This document shows positions 1 through 10,129 of a stretch of 64,000 nt of DNA, in pieces. Source of the DNA: Cryphonectria parasitica EP155 (Eukaryota; Ascomycota; Sordariomycetes; Diaporthales; Cryphonectriaceae); contig NW_024468917.1 of the NCBI RefSeq assembly GCF_011745365.1, positions 1,612,001 to 1,676,000 of the forward strand. Direction: 5' to 3'. Every line of letters starts with the position of its first letter. Positions within the stretch are counted from its first letter, which is position 1. Under the pieces are notes generated by a model, which made no database searches, had not been told where the DNA came from, and was given only the letters and a program-made list of their open reading frames with translations. Made by a program: the position numbers and the translations under genes.

Positions 1-1071
1 CAGTGCACCGCTTCTCCACTTTAGTACCCAGACACTCCGATACTATTTTTCTCTACCCAACACCAGAGCTTGACTCACAGCCAATGGTTTTTCCTTCTTA
101 CTACTTCCTATCACAACAGGCAGATGTATAATTCGATTAATTCGGAGCTCGGCGCACTGAAAGATATCTAATTGGGCCTCGTCAATTCGAAACAAAACAG
201 TGTTTCCGTATGGGCCAATGTGAGGATTCATCGACCAGGGGGTTTTTGATTACCTCGCTATCGATACTGTGCATGGCCACTTGCAGGACAGAGTCCCGGT
301 TCAGATGCATGCAGCCTTGAACAACAAATGCATTGCATTTTGTGACAAGTCTCGGGCTAGCCTTGGAGGACTGCGCGGTCTGCCTGCTGTGGCCACTCAT
401 TGACTGGAAAACTCTTGCGCCCTCAGCTGCCATGAGCAACACATCGTACGCAGGGTCGACCTCGGAGGCCCCCGTGTCGACATCCGGCCCTCCATCCCAT
501 AGCACCCTCGCCGTCCACGTCCCCCCCATGTCCGTGGCCTCATTTACCTCTCTTTTTTGACTAGTTCTCAATCTGGGCTAGTTTATTAGTGTTCACCGTC
601 GTTTTCTGGGGTTTCGACCGCCTGATCCAGTGGATCGCCGCCGGGGTACGGTAGCTCCTCCTTTCCCCAATGCAGCCTCTTGGTCCCTCATATGCACAAA
701 GGGGTAAAATACAGCAGTTACTCTGATTAAGCTTTTATAGAAGCTTCGAGTGACCAGTCGTGACTACGCTCCTTCTTTCTCTGCTTCTTCTCCTTCTGCT
801 CAGCTCTTTCTCTTTCTCTCTTTTCTCAACGAGACTTTGCACATCGCACTCGCCTGTTCCCAACGGTCTTTGTACCATCCTTTCGTTTTGTTGTTGTTCC
901 AGGTCACGCTCCTCTCACCACTGCATATCACAACATTCTCATCATCAGGCTCGTTTTGATTGAAAGCAAATATTCGTTTACTACCAGTCCACAACAATCT
1001 TTGCACATAAGCAAACATCTTCACTCGTCATAATCATCACCACCGTCCATCCATCCAATTTCAAATATAAA
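1..1071. other. Intergenic / promoter region
   Basis: Apart from the doubtful minus-strand frame at 182-529, this stretch holds no supported gene. From about 760 to 1070 the plus strand is rich in C and T (CTTCTTTCTC-like runs). That is typical of fungal promoters and 5' leaders and fits transcription of the gene starting at 1072. Confidence 0.5.
182..529 (-). CDS. Possible small gene, unrecognised
   Basis: An open frame on the minus strand gives a 115-residue protein from the ATG at 529 to a TGA at 182. I recognise no family. A variant model uses a donor GTAATC near 250 and an acceptor TTTCAG near 158, continuing in another open frame to a stop at 43; that joins two stretches that both read like protein. 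The first half has the GC-rich third positions seen in real genes of this window, but the opposite strand also carries a 75-codon open frame. There is no signal peptide or membrane segment. It may equally be chance or the 3' end of a degraded gene. Confidence 0.25.
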   Translation of the reverse strand: MGGTWTARVLWDGGPDVDTGASEVDPAYDVLLMAAEGARVFQSMSGHSRQTAQSSKASPRLVTKCNAFVVQGCMHLNRDSVLQVAMHSIDSEVIKNPLVDESSHWPIRKHCFVSN

Positions 1072-1774
1072 ATGAAGGCCACTATTTTCTCCCTGGCGGC
1101 CATCCTAGCACCCGCTGCCGTCCTGGCCCAAACAACCACCACGACCGCCTCCTCGTCGTCCTCGACCTGTGCCGCTGATTACATCGTAGAGAGTTGCTTG
1201 ACCAGCACAGAGGCGAACCAGGCAGCCTGCGGTACACAGGACTACTCTTGCCAATGCGCTGCGTACCAGGCCATTGAGACGTGAGTTTGCCCCCCTTTCT
1301 TCCTCTTTGTCACAACAACCGTGACAGACCAGTGTCCCCATCCCCTTTTGTCTCGCTCTCTCCTGTTCTCCCCTCTTCTCTTTGCACAGGCAGAAGAAGG
1401 TTGCATGATGAATATCTCTCCATCTTGCAGCCGCCTGGTCAACTCACATATACTGAAAAAATACATCGAATAACAGCTGCTTCAACAACTGCCCTGACGA
1501 CCCGCGCCAGTCTACCTACGAGGGCCTGGTCTCCCAGTACTGCGCCCTCGCTAGCCAGTACTCCTCGACCAACACTGTCGCGGCCACTTCCACTAGCGCT
1601 GCTGCCTCTGCTGCCTCTGCTGCCACTGCTGCCACAACAACCGCTACGGGCACCTCGACCGCAACCTCCTCGGGCTCTTCCTCCTCGTCGACTGCCAACT
1701 CCGCAGCTCATCTCGTCAAGGGTGCTGGTGGTGTTATGGCTGCTGTCGCAGGTGTTGCTGCTGCCTTGTTGTAG
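1072..1774 (+). CDS. GPI-anchored Ser/Thr-rich Cys-rich secreted protein
   Basis: Two exons, 1072-1280 and 1477-1774, encode 168 residues. The intron has a GTGAGT donor and a TAACAG acceptor. Residues 1-19 form a signal peptide ending VLA-Q. A short Thr/Ser linker is followed by eight cysteines spaced C-x8-C-x10-C-x6-C-x-C-x8-C-x3-C-x16-C, resembling but not identical to the CFEM pattern. Then comes a Ser/Thr/Ala-rich stalk and a hydrophobic C-terminus (GGVMAAVAGVAAALL) suited to GPI attachment. Proteins of this build sit in the cell wall or plasma membrane of Pezizomycotina; their role is mostly unknown. The intron falls inside the Cys domain, just before the sixth cysteine, so intron loss or retention would break the fold. 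Confidence 0.85.
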
Positions 1775-3162
1775 GCATCATGAATTAAGAGTGGGCTGAT
1801 GGGATACCTGAATAAAGAAGACATGAATCACCCGGAATGGGTGCATGGGCCCTCCTGAGCTCGAACTATGAATTGGGTTTGATCACGTATGCTGGAGAAT
1901 TGACTCAAGTGTATACTGCTACACGTAATGTTGATGGAGCATGAGGGATGCAAAGAGAACTACTGAATATACCATACACTACAGTACATAGTGTGTCTGG
2001 CTAGTGTCTAATACGATTGTTAACACGTTCGACCATCTCCTTACCCAGCTAATTAGATCTATTATCGTGTACATGCTGAGGCCTCGTTGTAAGATTCAAC
2101 CCGGTGGGCTGAATGAGGGTCAGTAGTTATTGCTACACGTAGACTCTTCTTCTATGCCCGCTTTGTTGTTGACCTCTTCAACGGTCTTGCGATCGAGGCA
2201 GAGGTGCCATGGTAGGTTGAGTTGGTCAGGCAAGTCGGATGCACTCAGTACTTATTTACAGTAATTACCGAACATTCCTGCAACTATGCCATCGCATGGC
2301 GATCTCCCTCCCTCCCTCTTTCTTCTTTTGAAATTGTTGCTGAAAGCGTGCCATGTTTGAATTCCTGCGGAGATGGACACAGTCTAGACATCGATATAGC
2401 TGTGGACAAAAAGCATACGCCATGTATGAGCAATGCCGCGCTTGATTTTTCCTCCCACGCGGCATGTCTTCTTTTTCTTCTCTTTCCCAAATATTTTCTC
2501 CCTTCCATGGCCAAGCATACATAAGGGGCAAAAATTCCTCATTATGTTTATACCAATTCCCTATCGTCATACAAGTAAGTGGACTGATCGTCTTTCTTTG
2601 GCGGCAAGTTTACCCGCCGTCCCCACACCCAAATCAGACGCACAAAGAGGTGTAAGGCACTTAGTCACACACATCACGAGCACAGTCGGCACAGGAGACA
2701 TATCGGGCTTGAAAAAAGCAATTGGTTTTATTTGTGGTATCATCTTCGTCTCGTCGTGTATGTGTTGGGTATGGTAAAGTGCCAGTGCAAGTACAAAATG
2801 CTACATAAAACGCTTTTCCACACTCGAGTCTAATTCTATTCTCTTGTGAAGCTCAGTCCCAACATCTGCACCAGTTCATTCTTCTCCAACAATGGCTTCA
2901 TCTTTCATCCTCCACCAAGGGTGTTTTGTTGTACACTGAGACCATGTCTCGAGCCCCACCCAAGGGCAGCCCGACGGCCTGCCCAGCACCAATATGCGGA
3001 AGAAGTGGATAATAAAATCGGTATACGTAAACGTTCGTGGGCAAAAAAATGTTGAATCGAGAGGGATGAAGAAGAGTGTTCCCGGCGTATACGCACCGGC
3101 GCATTAAATAAAAATTCGTAGGCAAAAACGAAAGGGTCGAGGAAGTCATCGAGAGTGGCGTC
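1775..3162. other. Convergent intergenic region
   Basis: This lies between the 3' ends of the secreted protein gene (+) and the AHC1-like gene (-). Short open frames exist on both strands (for example 2222-2570), but they overlap each other, lack splice structure and match no family. I see no RNA gene or repeat. Confidence 0.5.
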
Positions 3163-5046
3163 TCAAACTCTTGGCTTGCGCCGGGCAGCAGCCTTGCCAG
3201 GCACCGGGGTCACAAAACTGACATGCCTAGCCTCATCCTTCTTTCGAGCACCGTTGCTTGTGCTGCCAGCATGTTGCGCAAGAGGGTCTTGCATGTCAAT
3301 ATACTCGATATCGACTTCAGCGATGTCAGACATATCCACGTCAGACGCATCACTAGAGGACGAAGCATCATCTGAATCATCCCCACCGTCGTCGCTCACC
3401 AACGATGGTGCGTTGTTACTAGTCGCGGTGTTCGGGCTGCGATCAAGATCCATCACATTGTTTTCAAGCACGCTCGAGGCATCTTCATCGGCAGCGGCAG
3501 TGACACCCGAGGGAGGAAGTAGAGAGAGGTGCGGCGAACGGCCCTTGCTGCTAGATGTACCCGACTCGGTTGCAGAGGCTGTAGGGACCGCCCGAGCAGG
3601 AACGCGCATGGCAGGAACACGAGATGCAGCCTGGGCACTGGCCATGTCATCCGACTTAGTATCCGGACCTTGTTCGCCTTCATCAGACTCGTCTTCACCT
3701 GGCATGATGTCATCCACGTCCTCCTCCCTAGTCTTCGCATCCTCGACGTGTGTCCTGAGGTCGCCTTCGAAGTTACGAGCGTGTAGTAACTGAGAGAGGA
3801 AAGGAGTCGCGGGTGAGGCAACGAAACTCTTCGAAGACCTCCAATCGACTCGGGCAGAGGGGGCTTGAGACGAGACCCCGGGGATCCTCGTGATCCCCGG
3901 CAATTTGCCCTGGTGGAACAACTTGAGCGAGGTATCGATGCGCTGGAGAATCCTTGCGTAAGCATTCTGCTCAGTCGTAGCGTCTGCTCTCGCAAGAGGA
4001 TGGACGACGCCAGCGCCTTGGCCGGTGGTGGGCTGGGCTCCGGTGGTGGTCTTCTCCTCGTTACGGGCCGGCACGCTCTCATCAGCCGTTATGGGGACAC
4101 CGCAGAAAAACGCAGCCTCATCGTGAGACTTGAACTCCTTCTTGTGTGTGATGCGCACGTGATTGATGAAACCCTGCGTGCTGCTAAAATCGTCCCTATC
4201 ACACCTCTTGCCGTCGGCTTTCTCGAGGTGGCAGAAGAGCTTGACGGTAACGCCGTCGCTCCTCTTGAGGATACACGGTCCCTTTGTCTTGGGCGTCGCA
4301 ACTGGTACCGGTGCCTTAAAGGCAACCTGGCCGCGCGCGACCCGTTTCCCGATAGTCACACCCTCGGACTGGCTATTTCTCGTCGATCGCCCCTCACCCA
4401 CGAGTCTGGACGCGGCTGGAACCACTTGCCACTCGGGCACTTGGCCATCAAATTTGGGATCGGGGATAAGCCACTTGGCATAATGACGCGCATAGGGACC
4501 GTCCACCACTCCGTACGGTGGGGCCCATTGCGGTGCAGGTCCGCCATTCTTGCTCTGTACAGCTGGGACCTTTCCGTCGACGATGTCCAGCATCTGCTGT
4601 GGAGTAGGGCAGGTTGTTGGGTAGGGGATGAGGTGGCAGCGGCGAAGCTGCTCCAATGCTGCTTGACACTTTGCCAGCTCTTGATTTATGAAGCGGAGCT
4701 CCTGGTGTCTCAAGAGGATCTCAGTCCCAAACTGCTGATTTATGATATCGACTATGCGATCAGTAATCCCTGACGACTGTCTGAGTACGGTAGGTGGCGG
4801 TGAGAAATATTCCTTGCGCGCCGGCGCGGCTGGCGTCTCTGGTGGCGTCGCGACGCTGTATTCTACCCTCTGTCGTTTAAGGCCATCTTCATTAAGATCG
4901 TCGCGGCTCTTATCGTCATAAGACACCTTTCTCTTGAGTGAGCGCGCGTCGGTATTCAAACTGAGGGCGTCCTGTGGGTGTGACATAGTTTGTTGCGAGT
5001 CGACGTCCTCGTCACCCTGCGCGTCAGAGCTCCAGAAGCCAAACAT
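3163..5046 (-). CDS. AHC1-like C2H2 zinc-binding nuclear protein
   Basis: A single exon encodes 627 residues. The N-terminal 80 residues are basic/acidic and carry an LKRKVSYDD-type nuclear localisation stretch. A helical, probably coiled-coil segment lies at about 94-135. A zinc-binding unit at about 270-300 has Cys pairs in FCHLEKADGKRC and histidines in NHVRITH, resembling the C2H2-like domain of Ahc1, a subunit of the yeast ADA histone acetyltransferase complex. The second half is low-complexity with acidic Ser/Asp runs and a basic C-terminus. From family knowledge I infer a chromatin or HAT-complex role; the assignment to AHC1 is from memory of the domain and not certain. The opposite strand has a 302-codon open frame that I treat as a shadow. 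Confidence 0.75.
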   Translation of the reverse strand: MFGFWSSDAQGDEDVDSQQTMSHPQDALSLNTDARSLKRKVSYDDKSRDDLNEDGLKRQRVEYSVATPPETPAAPARKEYFSPPPTVLRQSSGITDRIVDIINQQFGTEILLRHQELRFINQELAKCQAALEQLRRCHLIPYPTTCPTPQQMLDIVDGKVPAVQSKNGGPAPQWAPPYGVVDGPYARHYAKWLIPDPKFDGQVPEWQVVPAASRLVGEGRSTRNSQSEGVTIGKRVARGQVAFKAPVPVATPKTKGPCILKRSDGVTVKLFCHLEKADGKRCDRDDFSSTQGFINHVRITHKKEFKSHDEAAFFCGVPITADESVPARNEEKTTTGAQPTTGQGAGVVHPLARADATTEQNAYARILQRIDTSLKLFHQGKLPGITRIPGVSSQAPSARVDWRSSKSFVASPATPFLSQLLHARNFEGDLRTHVEDAKTREEDVDDIMPGEDESDEGEQGPDTKSDDMASAQAASRVPAMRVPARAVPTASATESGTSSSKGRSPHLSLLPPSGVTAAADEDASSVLENNVMDLDRSPNTATSNNAPSLVSDDGGDDSDDASSSSDASDVDMSDIAEVDIEYIDMQDPLAQHAGSTSNGARKKDEARHVSFVTPVPGKAAARRKPRV

Positions 5047-8000
5047 GACTCACAAGAGAGACACCGATAACGAGGATAAGGCTAGGGAGTAGGATGGAAC
5101 ACCGAAGAAACAGAGAGTCACGCGTCCACGGCGGGCGACAAAGTTTTTTTAAGTGCCCGAATCTAGGGGCTGTGCAGATGCAACGGTTCAGTCGCTTGTC
5201 TTGTCCAACCCTGCTAGGCAGCCGCAGTCAGAAGTAGTCAAGATATACTTCCACAGCGGCCGGCGTCAGGTTCGTCGTCGCGATGATAAGGTAAGGAGAA
5301 GATTTGGTCGGTGTTCACGGTTGCGATCAGAGGTGGTGGCCAAGGCAACGAGTTGTCGTCAAGCGGCAACAAGGCTGACGTAACCGGGGTTAGAGACGAC
5401 GCTAAAACACTAGCGTCGTTCCTTGGCTGCAGCTGCAGTCGTGGGGTGGGTCGGGTGGTCGGAGCTTGCAGTGCCAGGCACGGGTGAGCGTGGCAGGGCA
5501 GGGGGGGCCAAAGCTCAGGCAGCTGATGTGGCCAGTGCGAAGGACCTAACCAAACCGTCCAGGAGAGGAAGTTGAGATGTCGTCAGACCACCGTCCAAGA
5601 ACGGATCGTGATGACGCGACAGCGAGAGATAGATAGCTGCTCTCGTCTGGTCGGAAGGTCGAGAGACGGTGCGCGACAGCTACCAAAAGCCTCGCGACGT
5701 TGTGCAACTCGAGATAGGATGCGCTGAGTGGTAAAAATGCGCGAGGATGCAAGAACACAGAATAATGATCAGGTGTTTCTGATCCTCAGCTGTCGCGTCG
5801 CTATTAGCTTCTGGGAGATCAAATATTGAGCAGGAATGAGATAGACAGGTTTGGGCGGGTGCTCAGGGAAAGTCGTGGATGATTTGCGACAACAAGTGTT
5901 TGACTTTTCTTCTTTTTTTTTTTTGCGTTTAAGTGGAGGGGGACGGGAGATGGAATGAATGGGGGAGGTGAATACTGCTTTAGGGATCCAAAAGGTCCCA
6001 AGTTTGGTTGTGCTGCGCAGAGGTGCGTTGGGGGCGAGGACAACCAGGGTGTGGGTGTGTAAGGGGAGATTGTAAAAGGCGAAAAGGGGAAGGCGGGAGA
6101 TAGAGAGGAAAGTGTGAGAGACAGAGAGACGTGTGTGAAAGGAGGGAGTCAGTCAGACTGAGTGTAGTGTGTCAGACCCTATGCAGGGTGATTGACACGG
6201 AAACGGTGACTGGGACTGGCTGGTATGGGCGGGACGGTGGCCACAATCACATCACACAGGCTGTGACTGGGGCTGCACTGCACCCTTAATGCACCGAGCC
6301 TTGGAAAAGAGGAGAGACAAAGAGAGCGGCCAGAGAGGGTGGATATTGAGATCGTCAGCTTACCATAAAGTCAAAGAGGTCCTTCAATCGACACACGCTG
6401 CTCTGTCGCGAACAACCAAATCGATGGGATGGGTCCGGGTGAATAAAGGCGGAGGTAGAGGGAGAGAAGAGGGAGAGGGAGAAAGAATTAGGTCGGGAGA
6501 CTGAGGCCAACGAGATCTTCCAAGAGAGAGGTTAGTATACGAAGACGTAGTGCATCTCACCGACCAGAGCAAGGAAAAGGGGGTGAAGGGGGGAGGGAAA
6601 AAAGGGAGGCCCTCGAACGGACACGAGACCGACCAGCAAAGAGAGTCCCCACAGCACGCCCACTGACTGGGCCACCTCGGCCGGTCGGATCGCAGCCAGA
6701 GCCGTGAACGTCAACTTGCACTTACTGACCTGATTTCTTGCGCTGTCGCCGCGTCCTCCTTGGTCTACTATACGTTGAAGAGAGAGAGGGAAAGGATCAG
6801 GGAAGGAGAGAGAGGGGGAAAAAAACAAGGAGACAAAATAGTTGCAGAGAAAGGAAAAAGAAACAAGAAAAGATCGTTGGATTATTCTGGTCTCTGGAAT
6901 GGGGTGAAACGGGTTCGAGTGCTGCGCTGTAAACTGCCGCGAAAGTGTTCAGAGGGAACAGGGCACAAAAGGGCATTGACAGGGAGAGGAATGGTGGGTG
7001 GTGGGAATGATGTGAGACTGAAATTGAGAGTGTTGGAGGGAGAATGATGGCACACCCGGAGGTAGAGGGGGGGGCCGCCTGGCGAGAGTGCCTGGAATCA
7101 GGGGGATGGAGCCTAGGAACTTCCTGACCCCTTTGGTTGCGTGCTGGTGGTGGGTGGGTTACGAAGGGCGGGCGACCGTGGGTGAGCGAGTTGGCTTGGG
7201 TGCTTGGCTGGCGTGTGTGACACGGACTGGGAAGAGAAGTGGAATGGGATGGGGATCAATCCTTGGAAGCGATGGATCCAGTCTGCAGCCAGCAGGACCC
7301 GAGATTGGCCCGCACCGAGCTTGGCAGGGAAATGGGGGGTTGCTTTCCGTGCAGCCGTGTTGGGTTGGGGCTTGGGACTGTGTCCGGCGGGCTAGACGGC
7401 GCGTCCAGCTCGGTACCCCCTCTCTCTCTCTCTCCATCCCTCGTACTCATGGTAGGGTAGTACTATAGTACAAAGTCAAGCAAGGTAGCCCAGTCCTGGG
7501 TTGGAACTAACACCAGCAAACGACAAGCCAACAACAAACCTGTCCCATGAGTCGCGGCAGCGCTTTGGGCTCAAACCTAAACTTATCCAGGATATCGAGA
7601 TGCAACCAAGTCATTTCCGGGCCTATCTTGGGAAAGTTGGGCGACAGTATCGTGGTGGGTGGGTTTCTTTTCTTCTGTTGCTCATCACATGCTGTCATTC
7701 GGTTGATCATCTATGCAAGGCAAGACTTGAACTTATCAGCCCTCCACTACGACGCTGGCACACCACACCACACATACCACACGGGCGTACTGGCGTACAT
7801 GGTGCTGCTGCACAGAGAGTACGTATTTTACATAGTACACATGCAAGTCTTACTCTGCATGCTAAGAATAGGCAGGCTGCACTAGCAAACATGCACTTTC
7901 ATCCTTCCTCACATTTTTCTAGATCAGCAAATCATACCCAAACCTTGACATTCTGCATTCAGGTCAGAGTTGCATTTATTCCCTGATCGCAGCGGAGCCA

Positions 8001-9274
8001 GCCCTTCCAATAAACGCGCAGAATGTCAACATGACTGGCTGGGCTGGCTGGTGTTTATTATGCGCCTAGCTCGGCGGAGAGTTTCAGGTGGGGTCCATCA
8101 GATAGTGTGGTACGTACCTCGATACAAGCCCGGCCATACTATGGATAGCGACCATCTGCATTCAGGAAAGTCTCTCATTATCGTTTTCAACCACATCTTG
8201 TGTCACAGCCAGCCCTCCATTTCTTGGGGTACGAAACACACATCAAGCTTCCCGTTAGCGGCAGATTATTATTTTTTTGTATACAAAATAATAAACAAAA
8301 AAGCAAATATGGCCAGCCTTCTAGGATACCACAGCAGATAGCCTCAGAAGATGGCATCCACATCAATCTACAAAGCAGAAGGACATGGTGGTGTCTTAAA
8401 ACCTAATGTAGCAGCTTGAGTCGGGTGGGTTATGATTTTGGTATTTGTGGTTTTAAAGACCTGATCATTCGGCTTTACCTGCTGCAGCTCCGATGCACAC
8501 AGCTCTGGAGAAGAGGACAAGGGCTCAGGGATTGGATAGTACTGACCAGGAAGCGAACAGCCCAGTGAGATATACTTCATAAGCCTATCAAAAGAGCTGA
8601 GAGAAACATGAGAACCCTTCCAAACTCTACCAGTATATGACCTCATGGTGAACAAAGTGTCTCAACACTGTCAGTCCTTTCAATCCTTTCAGTCCTCTTG
8701 TGCCAGCCTGCTTGCTGATGCCATGCAGCTCATTAAATTAGAGCTGATCCGATGTAGTTATGATAATGATGTTGAGGCTTGCGTCCTTAGCATACTCATG
8801 CACTGAGTTCAGGTCTTTTGACATGTGATTGCCATCTTGTCTGCATGCTGGAAAGAGAAAAGCCAAAGTTCTCAAATGATCATTACAAGTGAAGTGCTTG
8901 GCTTCATACTTGAGTCAGTATCAAACTTTTCTCTATCTAGTACATTTATCAACCAAAAAAAGTTGGTTGAGGGGGGGAAGGGGAATATAGGAACAATTAA
9001 CAGCCTTTTCTTACGGTTGATAAGCTAGAATTCCTATGGTTACAAGTGGACCACAGACAGGCTTATCGATAAGTAAATGTATGTCAACAGCAAGCACCTT
9101 GCTCCTATCAAAATACTACCACAGCCCTGAAATCACACCTGCCATTGTCACTTCCTTTCCCTTCAAAAGTATCGTCGCCACAGAACCAGCAAAACATCAT
9201 CCCTCTCCCGCTCCCCTCCCCCCCCCCCAGCTTATCGAGATTCCTGCACGTCGGCCTCGACACTACAGATCAGA
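5047..9274. other. Large gene-poor intergenic region
   Basis: About 4.2 kb without a supported gene. From about 5.9 to 7.0 kb the plus strand is strongly purine-rich (long GAGAGG and GGGAGA runs), so the minus strand is CT-rich. This suits a long promoter or 5' leader for the minus-strand gene starting at 5046. Around 7.0-7.5 kb the sequence is G-rich, with a (CT)n run near 7421-7434. From 7.5 to 9.2 kb it is more AT-rich. A run of C and CT tracts at 9200-9232 belongs to the promoter of the Alba gene. No tRNA B-box with a matching A-box was found. Confidence 0.55.
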
Positions 9275-10129
9275 ATGCCTGGCTCAACAGCCATCTCCAC
9301 CAACTGGGCACCACCTGGTCCCTCGAGCCCGTCCAATTCCTCCCGCGCAGGCAAACGCCGCCGCGACGACGACGACATTGATTCCGACAGTGCCGCTGCC
9401 GCAGCAGACCCTCGAGTCATCGACCTGACCAAAGATTTCTCCTCTCAGCCACATGCAAACCACCAGCTCTCCCGCAAGCAGCGGCGGGTCGGCCCCTCCA
9501 CCTCCTCCATCCCGCACACCCTGCCAACGCAGCCCCACGAGGAGCTGCTCGCCGAGCTGGGCGGCCGCTATGATATCCTCACAGCCTCAGTTATCTCCTC
9601 GAGCAAGATCAACAAAAAGGTCACGTCCGTGCTAGCGCACCTGGGTCACGTCGACCTGTACAACCCCGAGAACAAGCCAGGCGTCATGATGCTACATGCG
9701 CGAGCGGGCGACGCGGGGAAGATGGTCACGGTTATGGAGCTTGCGAAGAGACGGATGGGCGAGGAGGGCGTGGCGTGGTACCAGTACAACCGGGTCTATG
9801 AGGTTGCTGGCGAGGCGAATACGCGGGGCAGAGGCGGTCCCAGCTCCCGCAGGGCCGCACGAGGCGCCAACCAGACGATAATCGAGGATACGGTGATGGA
9901 CGGTGCCGAGCGGGACGATGATGGGGAGGAGGAGGATGAGGAGGAACAGGAAGCCTTCGAGCCCATACAGACGGCCTTGGACGTGGCTATCCGAGACAAA
10001 CCTGCAACTGAGCCCAAGACCACCTACATGAGTATTTTCCTGTCACGGGTCCCGATCCCTGAGCTGCAGGCAAAAACTTCCATCACCCTGCAGACGAATG
10101 CCAACGAGGTTGGCAGTGGTAAGGCGTGA
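9275..10129 (+). CDS. Alba-domain DNA/RNA-binding protein
   Basis: A single exon encodes 284 residues. After a disordered N-terminus with a KRRRDDDD stretch there is a hydrophobic-acidic VIDLTKDF motif at about 48-55, resembling a SUMO-interaction motif. Residues about 95-175 form an Alba-like fold: ILTASVISSSKINKKVTSVL is the first strand and helix with the typical basic KINKK, followed by a central LHARAGDAGKMVTVMELAKR segment. The C-terminal part has an RG/RR-rich patch (RGRGGPSSRRAARG) and a strongly acidic DDDGEEEDEEEQE run. Alba proteins bind nucleic acid in RNase P/MRP or chromatin contexts; fungal single-domain members of this length are mostly uncharacterised. The start follows a C-rich leader and is the first ATG of the frame. 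Confidence 0.85.
   Translation: MPGSTAISTNWAPPGPSSPSNSSRAGKRRRDDDDIDSDSAAAAADPRVIDLTKDFSSQPHANHQLSRKQRRVGPSTSSIPHTLPTQPHEELLAELGGRYDILTASVISSSKINKKVTSVLAHLGHVDLYNPENKPGVMMLHARAGDAGKMVTVMELAKRRMGEEGVAWYQYNRVYEVAGEANTRGRGGPSSRRAARGANQTIIEDTVMDGAERDDDGEEEDEEEQEAFEPIQTALDVAIRDKPATEPKTTYMSIFLSRVPIPELQAKTSITLQTNANEVGSGKA

Noticed and set aside
3865..4773. 302-codon plus-strand frame
   Set aside because: It is antisense to the AHC1-like gene, which has a recognisable zinc-binding unit; the plus frame has no domain.
6895..6925. Possible tRNA B-box (GGGTTCGAGTGC)
   Set aside because: There is no A-box or acceptor-stem pairing at the right distance.
7501..7986. 161-codon plus frame
   Set aside because: It lies in an AT-rich gene-poor tract, overlaps another frame of similar length and matches nothing.
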